From Capitulum mitella (Eukaryota; Arthropoda; Thecostraca; Pollicipedomorpha; Pollicipedidae), in the NCBI GenBank assembly GCA_030062745.1, contig CP099842.1, positions 30,046,901 through 30,110,900 of the forward strand: a stretch of 64,000 nucleotides of DNA, in the 5' to 3' direction. Under the pieces are notes generated by a model that worked only from the letters and a program-made list of their open reading frames with translations, had not been told where the DNA came from and did no database searches. A program made the position numbers and the translations under genes. Below are positions 1 to 11,438 of the stretch, piece by piece (within the stretch, counting starts at the first letter, position 1; each line of letters opens with the position of its first letter).

Positions 1-700
1 ATCTTATGCAACGATTCAACAACTGACGAATAGCGATTCATGTTTACGGATGGGGAGTTGCAAAAGGCCGGCTAACCAGGAACCCATTACCAGTGCAGTG
101 CCGCTTGGGCAACAGAGGGGCACTGCAACTCGGCAACCGTGGCAGGTCACAGAACACGCTCTCATTTTCCGACAGTGAACACAACGGGGCACGCTCTCTT
201 GCAGCGGGCGCGCTCCCCGAGCCAGCCGTGCAACAGTCGGTGCCCGCACTCCAAACTCCACCCGCCTCCCCGAGCCCTCGAACTCCCGGCTCTGTCCCCG
301 TCCCGTTCCCGGCATGTTCACGGCCGGAGATTGCGCCGCGGGTGCCTCTCCCTCTCACGGTCAGCGCAGCGGTGACTCACGTGAGCCCGGTAACCGGCAG
401 CCGGCTCGGAGCGGCCGCGGTGCCGGCCGGGCGCCGTCCGCACCGTCACGGCGCGCGGGGCGTAACGTGACGGCGGCGGAGCATCACGGACCGGCGGCGG
501 TGTTGTCACGCGCCGGCCGCGCGGCGTGACGGCGCTAACACGGGCCACGGCCGCCGGCCGACACAGCGCCGGGTCTCGAAACAACAACCGGCTCGGTACT
601 GGGTCTGAAAAAGAGACGGAGCGCTTTCCGAGTGAGAGGCCCGCTCAACGTAACGTTCACGGGGCCTAGGACAGCCATCGCATGGGATCTGTCACGTGCG
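1..700. other. CpG-rich island, no gene recognised
   Basis: The stretch from about 290 to 600 is very rich in CG and CCGG words and holds E-box palindromes CACGTG at 378-383 and 693-698. Open frames exist on both strands but none shows a domain, a splice structure or a convincing start, and they overlap each other as expected for GC-rich DNA. It could be a promoter for a gene lying to the left of the window; that is inference. Confidence 0.35.
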
Positions 701-3700
701 CATGGTTGTGGCTACCGACTGCGACCTTCTAGCTGGAGCATCCATTGTCCCGCAAACCTCATGCCGCAGCAAATCAAGGTATGATGTTTTATCTGATGGC
801 AACGCATTGTTACCAAAGATGCTGTAACGTGACATTGTTGCATTTACGGACCAGGAAACCAAAGCATCTCGAAGCTATGGCTTCAAAAAAGTCGACACCA
901 AAACTCCGAGGATTGCTGCAGGCCGTAGCTCCTTTGGAAGCGTAAAGTGAGATTAGTTCTGACATCCGTGCAACCGTTTTGACAGCCGCTTTTTCGCTGG
1001 TCACGATAGAAAGGCGAGGGTACAATGTATCACATAAAGGATCAGTTCAAGTGCTTTCACCTGGAATCATTGAGTCCGTTAGCGAGAAGGAAATGACGCG
1101 TGAGGAGTGTTCCCCATTCTCGCTGAATTCATCTAAACACCAAAGGGTGTCGGTCACAAAGAAACATACTACAAACCTTTCTGTTCACTCCCTAAACTTT
1201 TACTCTAGTCGATAAGCTAAATTGCACAGTTGACTAACCGCGATGTTGTGTTGTGATGTGCGCAGAACCAAGTGTGGATAACAATTGTTTAATCGTCAAC
1301 AAAAAAGTTAAATAACTGATCTGTGACATGAATCGTGGCGTTGGACGAACTACCGGACGACTGAGTTTCTCCTTGATGTCTCAATCGGCCGCAGCGGTGA
1401 GCTCTGTACCAATTAATCCCCCGCGACTGCCCCTACGTCTTTCACCCTGCACCAGGGGCCAAAGTTTCCTAAAATTATTGGGGATGGAAATGCTACTTTG
1501 ATGCCCATTCTTTCGTTGTAACGCCATTAGGCGTTGCATTATACGCGTTACGATCAGAGACCGCAGTCGGCCATTGGTCGTTCCAGGCAACCAGACTGCG
1601 ATCTGGGTATGCCCAAACTGCCAAACACCGGAGTAAGAAGAAAAATCGGTTATCGGTCACTGGGACCACAACGCGTTCTGGCAACTTTCCCAGTCCCGCA
1701 AACCGACGAAAATATCACTTTATATCGTGTTTCCCATAAAATGACCCCAGCGCGGAAAATTACCATTGGCCGGAACACATTTTAGTTGGTAGTAAAATTA
1801 AATGGCCGAAGATCGATTTATGTTAAGTTCCAGTTACCATTCGTGACAGCTTTCTTTCTTGTGAGCCTTTTAACTTGCCCTAGGGATGGAAATCCATTTC
1901 TGCTGGCAAATAGCATTTTTAGCATACGCTCGTATGGGTATTGAAGTGTTCAATGAAAAGCAAATGTTCCGCATTGGCTGGGTCATATTTTTTAAGTCAT
2001 TTTAGATAGATTTCAGACTGGTATCTGCAGGGAACGCAGGACGAGGAGGAGAGGGATGGGACTTTCTGGACTGGGAGGACTATAATGTTTGTCGTCCCCT
2101 CCTTTTGCCCAGGAGACCCCCACTAAGAGATATGGCTGTGGAGGCCACCAAATGCCCTCAAACATTCTCAAGCCCCTAGTTAAGCATGGCAAAATTTCTT
2201 ACCAGGCCAAGATATCCTCTAGTCGCCAGAGGTGCCTCCTTTCCATAACAGGAGATCCCTCTCCGCTCCAGGAGGCCCCTCGTGACCACAGGAAGCCCTT
2301 CCATTGACGTGGAATGCCCCCTGGGCATCTTCTTGTCTCGCATGTGTTCGGTTGCCGACCACCATTCTTGACATTTCAACGATTTTTAACCTGCACCCCT
2401 CGACTATACCGCCTTGGGAGGTCCTCAAAGGTCAGGGCAGTCACGAAAACAAACAAACCCCAAAGCCGAAAAGGCTCCGTCCAGCTATATCCGCCCCCAC
2501 TCTTGGACCCGATGCGCTGTCGGTCGACGTGAAAAAAAACAGCAGTTGAAAACTGGTGTCTTTATTCAAAACTCTGTTTAGATGTATTCACCAGGCACTG
2601 GTAAACGGGTATCGTTCCTCACCTGCAGTGTTTTGGTCCTTGGTCGTTTCTCAAACAGGTTTCCCTTTGATCGTTTCTTAAAATGCGTTTTCGCAAATAG
2701 CGATTTGCCCAAACATGTCGTGATCGTTTTTCCAGGGGACGCACTACCAAGTGACATTTTCGTCGGTGTTTGGGAATGAAGAGATTGCCGGAACGCATTG
2801 TGGTCACTTCCTTTTGGCCAAAGATCGACCTTTTTTCCTCTTTGGTGTGTTGGCAATTTGACCCCATCCAGAGTGCGGTCTGGTTGGTTGTTTGGTGCGA
2901 CGATTGGCCCGTTTCAGTCTCTGAGCGGAATACATGCGTTTCGTCAATTTTTATTGCAATGTGATACATTTCAATATATGTCTTGCTTCAATCTTGCTTG
3001 CTCATTATGTTCGGATGACGTGCATCCCCTTTTACATCGTATTTCCACCTTGGTTCCACCCATGGCCTTCACTGTGTCTGCACCAGATCATATTGCGAGG
3101 CGATGAAATGTCGCGGAGCGCTGCTGGTGGTCCGTTGATAATTTCCTCGACAAAGTCCTCAGGAGTCCTCAGCTGAACATAGTAACAGGTTTGCCCAAGC
3201 ACAGTGTTTGTTAGGCACAAATAACCAGCTTTTGGAAATGAATGCTGTACAGATTATCGCTGGCACAGGTAAAAAATCGGAATCGTTTGCCCATTGGTGC
3301 GGCAGACCCCGACAGATTACCGCCACTGCTCGGACGGAACAGTTGATGCAACTCTGGGCGTGAGGTAACGGCTGAAACTTTTGCGCAACCTTTGCCAGCT
3401 GACCGACAGCGGGGATGAGAGGGGAGTCACGCTGATGAGACTCCAATTAAGTTATTCGAAACCCCATGGCGCTTTCGCCTCGCTTCACCGCTCGCTTCAA
3501 GAGCGCCTCGACTGGAGATACCTGAGGCAGACACCGTTCCACGTACCCATATGTCACCATCTCGTAATTGTTGACGCTCTAGGCCAGGCGGCGGCAAGAG
3601 CCGATTTATACCGTCAAACGGAGAACCGTTTGGAGGAGTCTCAAGGACAGAGACCATCGGTTTAGCCGTTATCAATGTGAGCGACTCGGGGCTCTACCTG

Positions 3701-5661
3701 CTCTCTGGGCGCAGCTGGCAGAGGTGCCGATGACGGTCAGCATCGGTATCGGAAGCCCCAGGGACGCCGTGGCACTATAAATATGCACGTCGAAGCCTGG
3801 GGGAACGTAGAGTGGAGCACAACAGTCTGTACCTTTAAGCTTGCTGATTTGCCATGTTGTGTTATGTTCGGTTTTAATACCTTGCATCCAGGGGTATAAC
3901 TTTATATCTCTTTGCGGGTGAGCAAACACCCACAAACCAGATCTGTGCAACCACAATCATGGTCTGTACAACCCCACACCAAAAAAATGCCCATGACCTC
4001 GAAAACAATGCCTGGGCTTTTTCATGACCTTAAGCGAACCACATATGTACGAAGAAAGCAGGTGAATATTACATGTGTGGATATCCAATACGTGACTAAA
4101 AAGCAGCGCCGCAGAAATGCTTCCATAGGCACATCCAAATGTTCCCAGGCCCCCTAAATGTCCAACATTTTTTGCTTCTCTTTTTGTTCGAAAAATTAAG
4201 GATCGGATTTTCAGAGCCTGAAAACAAAGGGGACGAAACCCAAGGGATTTTTGGTTTTGAGGAGGTCAGAGTTAGTTGGACCCCTCCCTCACAAAAATCC
4301 TGGCGCCTGAATGCAAAAGAAGGGATTTTGGAAAATTTCACACCTGCTTGCGTCTTTTTTCGCATCCTTGAAATTGGGTCGTCGCCGTCAGCCTATCGGT
4401 CGCTTTTTCCACGTTTTTGCAGCATTCGAACCACGTTCCCCGACTCCATGAATCATTCGGGTTTTCCGGGTCGCGGTACGTGCCGTCACAGAGCGCTTCC
4501 TTATGAGGACCCACGAGGTCCTGCCGCCAACAGAGGCTCGGGGGTTGCCCCTTCCCACACCAGGCGAGCCGGGGGGCCCACCGTACCCCCCCCCCCCCAG
4601 CACGCACCGCTCCGCGCCGGCCGTCCGGCCAGCACCGGCCACACGCGGCCCCATTCGACGAGGAAACTCTGGGTGGACCGCCAGTCACGGACGGCGCCAC
4701 GAGCCCCGGTGAGCCCGCAGCAGGGGGCCTGCCGGGGGAGAGGGTGGGGGTCCTCCCCGACTGGCCGGCGGTCCCGGCCCAGCCCGAGTGTGACAGGACT
4801 GGAGCCGGCGCTCGGACGGGGTTCCGCCCCCTCCCCCGCAGCCGTGCACAGGATATGACCCTGCGCCGTCAAGGCTGCAACCGCGGCGCGCTGCCAATTC
4901 GCCCTGCTCGCCGAAAACAGTCACAGTGACGTCACTGCACGACGCTCGCGGGCATGGTGTTTGGCCTGCGCGGCGCCTCTCGAAAAAACGCGGCGGACGC
5001 GGTGCCTGTCGAAAAAAGGCGGCGGACGCGGCGCGGCGCGGCGCGGCCGTGCCAGTTGTGTCAGCCGGAAACTGGCGGACGTGTGTGCTGCGGCGGTATG
5101 GGGGGCGAGCAGTCACGTCACAGCGGGCTGATGGGCCTTCCGCCCCACAGTCGGCTTTAGGACTTTCTGGCGTAATTTTGTCTTCGCAGTTGGACATGTC
5201 TGGAACTTCTGGGGAAGAGCCTGGACCCCAAAGCTTGGATTTTTCAACATAGGCGTGTGGTGTTAACCGGATCACTATTACATGAATCATATTCTAACTC
5301 TCTCCCCTGCAATTTTCGGGAGGTCCAAGCAGGGACACGGGAACTGCTATTCAGTTGGGGGAAACATTTTGGGTCAGTCCTTTCCAGTCAACGCCCATAG
5401 GATCACTGTTAAATTTCAAAAAAAAAGTTGGGGGTGAAGCCTTCCGTGAAACCCCCCATGGCTCTTGCGCCTATTGGTCCAACCATGGATTGGTGTCGCA
5501 CCCACGGACCCATCGCATACGACACTGCTGAGAAGCCACGACGCCCGTCTCAAACCTTTGTCCATTGCAATTGCTGGCTTGCCAGTTCTCAGGCAAGTAG
5601 AATCCCGTACAGTAAATGCAAGAAATGGAGGCATGAATGTATCATTTTGCTGTCTTGAGGG
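701..5661. other. Gene-poor spacer with a CpG island at 4440-5180
   Basis: I see no supported gene. The AT-neutral parts contain only short chance frames. Around 4440-5180 the sequence becomes CpG-rich, with a perfect CRE palindrome TGACGTCA at 4927-4934 and a CACGTCAC half-match near 5114. There is also an approximately 30-base tandem duplication (about 4977-5036) whose two units each carry a CGAAAAAA run followed by CGGCGGACGCGG. This would suit a promoter region, but no transcript can be assigned from sequence alone. Confidence 0.3.
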
Positions 5662-5957
5662 CAGGATTGCAAAAGGTGGTGTTTTTTTTTTTTGGTGTTG
5701 ATGAACACCAAAAGAAATGTGCTTCGAAAGCAATTTTATACTCCAAAAGTGCGACCGTGTGCCTCCATCAAAAAACTACACTGTAGCCATGCTGACAAAT
5801 TTCTAACTCTGCACTCTGTCTCCATGCAGTAAGAAGCACTATGATGTCATTCACCAAGAACGCCAACTTAAACCAGCATTACTGTTCGCAAAATTTTGTA
5901 CTCCAAAACGAAAATTATACTCCAGCACCAAGAACAAAAACCAAATTTCCAGACCTG
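5662..5957 (-). mobile_element. Miniature inverted-repeat element, copy 1 (hAT-like ends)
   Basis: Read on the minus strand this segment aligns over its whole length with 27574-27905: both contain a GGAAATTTRGTTTTTGTTC start, an internal TTGGAGNACA motif repeated several times, and a GGAGCACAT/GAAGCACAT block near the other end. The ends form imperfect inverted repeats (CAGG-TTGGAAA type). Flanks CTTGAGGG and CTCCAGAG match at 5 of 8 positions, so an 8-bp target duplication is possible but decayed. No coding capacity. Superfamily assignment to hAT is tentative. Confidence 0.5.
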
Positions 5958-6535
5958 CTCCAGAGGCTCCAGACACCTGCCAGACGTGATGCTGTTTCCA
6001 GTCTTATCATTTTATTTCTTAATTTTGTATTAAGACTCAGACACGAGGAGACAACGCCTTGCCATACACTCACGGGATGAGATCAGCATTAAGTACCGGG
6101 CTAAACATTAAGTACCGGACCTCCAGGGAACGGGGGACTAATAGGCCATAGACTCCTCCGATACATGAAACAACTATAAAAACTAGACAGAGTGTCAGAA
6201 GGCAGTAATAAAGGAACCAGAAAGCAAGGGGTTTCCGATTCCCGAATCCTATGGGTCGTAAACCTGAGACGAACAAGTTCTAAGGCTGCACCCTAAAAAA
6301 AGCATTTTACGCATATTAGTCCACCCGTGCCGGGTTTTCCTATTCTGAAGAATAGGTTCCGAGCTGCCCGGTCTTACCGAAAGTTCCCAGCACGGTCGCT
6401 TTCAGGGAAGCAGACTGGGGAATCGCAAGTTTAATTTCAAAGGTCGTGCTCTTGATTCCTACTTTAACCACCATCGCAAGTCGAATCCAAATGTTTGCAT
6501 GGTATGTAATGCATGCTCAGTCCTGAAGTCCTTAA

Positions 6536-7753
6536 CCCTATTCCCAGCAGTTGGGGCCGAATCCGCCCCCCTCGGGTTTTTTGGTTGCCAATTCCAGGCT
6601 TTTTGACGCAGCTTCACGAAACTTGGTCACTTTTCCTAGCTATTCTTTCTACGTGCTGTGACTAAATTTCAAAATTCTATTTTCCTCAGAGGCGGCGCCA
6701 GGCAACGTTTTTGGGAGGCGCCTAAGGCTATTTTTGGCCATGTTGAGGGTACAAGGAAAATGTCTGCCAAAAGCAGAGTTTTTTAAGATAGAACCTAAAA
6801 CTTTATATGGATGTACAGCCAAATAGTTAGGCAATGTGCAGATGTAATTTTGTTCATCTGAGGCCACTTTACAAGGTCAGGTCAAGACAAAAGTCAAAAT
6901 TTGTTTTTTTGCAATAATTTCGGCGCTGTTTTTTTCAAATGCCAAACCCGGAATATATATGACGTAGAACGGTGCCCTCTACTTGTGTATCAAGTTTCAG
7001 CTTGATATCAAGTCGGGTCACGGAGCTATGACCTAAAATGTCAGTGCGCGTACCCTATATCGCAATAGCCATAAAATGAATTTTTTTGAAATAGAGTGAA
7101 TTCAAATGACTGAGAACGTTTACAAATAATATCAAATTTATATGAGATCATTCCAAGTGACCCCAAGGTCACTGGAGGTCATTTAAGGTCAAAGATCACA
7201 AGTTGATCTGAAGAACGTGTGACCATGACAGTTTCCCCTTTTTCATGTCCCTGGCACCGCCTATGCTAACATTATACAAACATTGTGATGCGATTTGTAC
7301 TTCTGTAGCATAACATGACTAGCAGAAGCCAAAAAAGTGTTTTTGCCTTTTTTGTTCATTCATTTGTTAGAAAACTAATCCTCCTATTTTTGAAACCCTG
7401 TGAACGCCCATGGATTTTCCCAAAATTTCAAATTTGTGTACCCATGGTAAAAGCCCTATCCATAATCTCTCGATTCATGCCAGTTTCGTTGAAATCGGTC
7501 AATAAACAACGGAGTTATAAGAAGTCCAAAAGTACCCCCCATTTTGACATTTTTGCCCCCCCCCCTGTATCTACATATTTCAAAATTTTGAAAATTTCTT
7601 CTTATAAAAATGTAGTTGACGTTGTGGCAAATCGATTGCCGTTTGTTGCGATGAAATCGGACATGTAGTTCTCGAGATCTCAGGTGGGGCCGAATCCGCC
7701 CCCCCCCCCCCCGCCGGGAATCGACCATACCGTCTAGCCCTCCGGGAATAGGG
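6536..7753 (+). mobile_element. Non-autonomous piggyBac-type element, copy A
   Basis: The segment is bounded by TTAA on both sides (6532-6535 and 7754-7757) and its ends are inverted repeats CCCTATTCCC / GGGAATAGGG, the structure of piggyBac-superfamily insertions. It is 1218 bases long and aligns end to end with 51274-52494 (1221 bases), clearly the same family at high identity with few indels. There is no transposase frame; the longest open frame (about 117 codons) is not preserved as a recognisable protein. The interior carries several AGGTCA half-sites, for example 7166-7171, 7176-7181 and 7186-7191. It was presumably mobilised by a transposase encoded elsewhere. Confidence 0.88.
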
Positions 7754-7757
7754 TTAA

Positions 7758-10700
7758 AAAAAACGCTGATTTGATTCAGTAGGATTTTGGCTTTTATTTC
7801 CTTGGGTTTTGTTTTCGTTCTATTTTTACCGTATTTCACTATCTAAACGTAGCCATTCTTTCCAACAACATCGCTGACTGTTTCTTGAATTTAGAAAGTT
7901 TTAAGCCAGGCCGTGTGTTTCCTATTTTACGACCCTGACATACGATTTCGGTCATTAGTGCCATCAGCTGACTGCCGACTGCTTTCCTCCAGCAGCGGGA
8001 TCGCCACTCAGATTCCGATTTGTTAGTCAGAGTCTTCATGTCTAGGTAGAATATTACCTAAGTAAAATATGAAGAGATTTTCACTTTTCTGATCAATTCA
8101 CGAAATTGTTGAAGGTTTTTCGGAAGTTTTGTTTTTCAGAACAGTTATCGATGTTAGCCATGCACGTTCCCCCCATTTAACAGGGTCGCAACACCTGATC
8201 CAAACGACCCTCTGGCTACCGCACCGCACGGAATTCTAGAGCATACATCCAGTCGAGTGTTCGCAGGACAGTGGTCTTCTCGATACCTTTCAAGGGCGTC
8301 GGGCAATGCTCGTGTTTCAAGGCGACGGATCGTGTTTTGATACGATCGTTTTGCGCGTCTGTTACGCGGAAATGACAGTCGACCGATGACACGGACGATA
8401 ACTGATGACAGTTCGTGCCAACCAAGACACAAAAACGCTATTCCGGTAAATGTGTCAACACGAAACTCTTGGAACCGCCCGCAGTCATCGGTACTGTGGA
8501 CGTTTTTCATCGTTCGCAGCCACACAGACCCAAACGCAAGCACTGATAGACGCTTAAAGAACAGATCAAGGTGGGTTTTACGCCGTTCGTCTGGTGGTGG
8601 CTCAGGTACTTACAAATGCCAAACATCGCCAGACAACGTGTATTGTTTGGACCCGATAAAATTATAGCCCAGTTAGATACTGGCGAATTGGTAGGGTCAA
8701 ATGGATTCCTTGGGATGCCAGTTTTTTATGTTTTATATTTATTTTTTGCAGAGGAGTCATTAAATCCTGGGATCTTCGTGCCAAGCCTCGGGGTGCCATT
8801 TCAGGCCTGGAGGATGCATTTTTGGGTGGCCAGGGCAACCTTCGAGCATCGAGGGCGCCCGTTCAGGCCTTGGAGACGCTCTTTCAAGCATCGATGCTTG
8901 TCACCCAAAGGAGCCCTGGACGACAGTTTACATGCATGAAACAACGTCGGTGCTGCATCGAGGCACGGCCTGTGCTGGTAGTCAGGGGCGCAGCCACCCA
9001 AAAATTTTGGGGAGTCCTCGCCCAGTATTGGGCCCTCACTTCATGTGGGCCCACTGAACGAAATTCACAGCGTGACACTTTGAAGGGGCTTGCAGCACGG
9101 ACATAGCCAGCCCAGAGTTTCGGAGGGTGCTTGAACAATGGTGAGCCCGTATCCTATGAGTGGGCCTCCTGAATAAAAGCAGCCTGTGAAAATTTTACGG
9201 CAATGGACGGTTGCCGTTCCTCAGAGGTTTTAGTTGTAACCACCTGGCTCTTCTCTGATTGTCGGTGAACGAGCCAAAAACGTTTTTTTCCACTGGGGCT
9301 ACCAGGGGTGTGGTTTCTTGCCTCTTTGTGTGTTCCCCGGCAGCCACAAAATTGGAATGGGCACCCAGAGTGGAGATGGTGCACCCACAACCTAAAATGT
9401 TGCCAACGATTTCCTAAAATATGCTCCACAGAGGCGCACCAAGGACGCTTCTGGGAGGGGAGGGGTAAGTGAGGGGAAATACATTACCAAACATGCACCG
9501 AGCCGACCTCCCCCCCCCCGTCTTGTATTCGCAAGTATTCCGTCTATTTATAGCACATTTGATCACGTAGATCACGTTCCATATGGAAAGTCGGTCATCT
9601 TTGGTTTCGTTGGGAATAAGCCTAGGCATCATTACGGGGCTCCACGAATTTGGTGGATTGATCGTGGCTTTTGAGTCCAAGAAATCGAAATATTCCTTAA
9701 AGTACCTTTTGACGATCTGCTCTGTAAGCTCCATCCAGATCGATGATGATTAGGTCACAAATGTGTAAGCTGCCGCCGCGAAAGAAAAATAATGGTGCGG
9801 TTGATGTTGAGCATCTGGGTGGAAACATCATTTTGCGAATGCTGCACTACAGTTATCTGAACACTGGACGTCTCCTGTCACGACCAAAATATGGCATCGT
9901 AACGAATGTCTTGGGCAGTGGTAGGCTGGACTTGGGCCACCCCAGCCCTTGCCATCCACGGAATTACATGATCCGTCACGAGGCCAACGAGGCATTTTCC
10001 GTAATTGAAGATGTCGGTGGGCTGTCGTGCAGTCTCTCACTGTTGGGCTTTCCAGGCCACGGCTTTCAGAGCAGATGACTGTGCACAACCTATTTTGGCC
10101 CTGCCTGACGCCTTGAAAAACCACTGAATGTGCGAATTAGTTCCTCCCAGTCTACGGTGGTGGAATATCCCCACAACTGGGACTAGGGTTTGCTATACGC
10201 ACATCGTTGTCACCGAAAATTCATATCACAACATATCGCCCTTTGTAGATACGACTGCCTACGCTTTATAAAGTGGATCAGTCGTGTTAACATTTGGTTC
10301 ATGTTTTAGTATTAACTAATTAGCGGCGCATGTAAAAAAATCTTTTCAAAATATGTAACGGTCCACATTTTTAAGTGTCTGCGATATGTCCGAATATTTC
10401 ATAAACTCTATAGGGTGCAAAGATGATGATGATAATAATGAAATAAATCATGGCGTAAAATGATAAATATGTGTATACGAAATGCAATAACAACTGAATG
10501 ACGACAGGATGACCTGTTTTTGACATAACAAGACAGAGTGCATTCAACATAAGCAACAATCGCATTTTTCGCATGGGCATCGGTCGCGTTTCATTCCCGC
10601 TGACATGGCTGTGCGCTTCACTAAACCCAAAACGGTAATTTATCCCGGTCTCGATCGAGAACCGAGTTACAAAGTGCACACAAAATGAACTCCTTGTGGT

Positions 10701-11165
10701 TTCTTTCTGTGTTGGCGTTCAAATTTGCACAGTAAACTGAAACTTGCGAACTTTACACAGTGTGGGCATGAGGCCGCGGAGGACGGTTACGACATTTTGG
10801 CGCCTGGCCTTGCTCTCAACATGTAAACGAAAAGCTTTCATCGACTCTTTCTTCCGAACAGCGACGAAGGGTTACGACACGTGGATTCGGTAAGATCCGT
10901 TACTTAAAGACTGCTATTTTAAGGCAATCACAGCGATCCAAAGAAACACAGGAGTCCCAGGATCTGACTTCAGTGATTGCGGCTAAATATTCTATGAAAG
11001 TGGATTGTCTACAGGAAAGAACAACGAACCATCCCATTTTCCTGGAAACAAATAACACGAACTCCTAGACTGTATGAAACAGGCAAACTGGGGCACTTCG
11101 GCGACTCTGTCATCAGAAACTTGAGATTTTGTCAGTTTTCCCTTCATACAACATACTATACACTG
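7758..11165. other. Spacer without recognised genes
   Basis: Only short overlapping frames occur, on both strands, without domains or splice signals that hang together. A stretch near 8985-9015 (CAGGGGCGCAGCCACCC) resembles the end of the hAT miniature family found at 11166 but I could not find its partner end. Nothing else is supported. Confidence 0.4.
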
Positions 11166-11438
11166 CAGGCACGTAGCCAGGATTTTCCTCGGGGGGAGGG
11201 GGGCAAATATCAAAGTTTGTCTTATGTCACTGACATATGACGAAATGTATAGGAAAAAAACAGCAGTTTTATGCAATTTACCTCATATTTAACGTGCAGG
11301 AAAACATATAATGTTTGTTTTTGCAACATATATGTGATAACTATTCTGTATCCCTACAAAATCGCTATACATCTAGTGTAGACCGCTTGGCTCGGGGGGG
11401 GGGCCATGGCCCCATTGCCCCCCTTGGCTACGCCCCTG
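11166..11438 (+). mobile_element. hAT-type miniature element, family CAGGSRCGTAGCCA, copy 1
   Basis: The 273-base element has inverted ends (CAGGCACGTAGCCAGG at the left; CAGGGGCGTAGCCAAGG when the right end is reverse-complemented) and is flanked by the 8-bp near-perfect target duplication ATACACTG / GTACACTG. An 8-bp duplication with CAGG termini is the signature of hAT-superfamily insertions. Internal landmarks shared with the other copies are the CATATGACGAAAT block, an ACATATAATGTTTGTTTTTG-like block and TCTAGTGTAGACCGCTTGGC. No coding capacity. Confidence 0.88.

Noticed and set aside
4139..4858. 239-codon plus-strand frame
   Set aside because: Its second half is CpG-island sequence with Pro/Arg/Ala bias, its first half has no recognisable domain, and competing frames of similar length lie on the other strand.
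7315..7668. 117-codon frame in piggyBac-type copy A as a possible transposase
   Set aside because: No transposase motif and not preserved as a coding frame in copy B; the element is non-autonomous.
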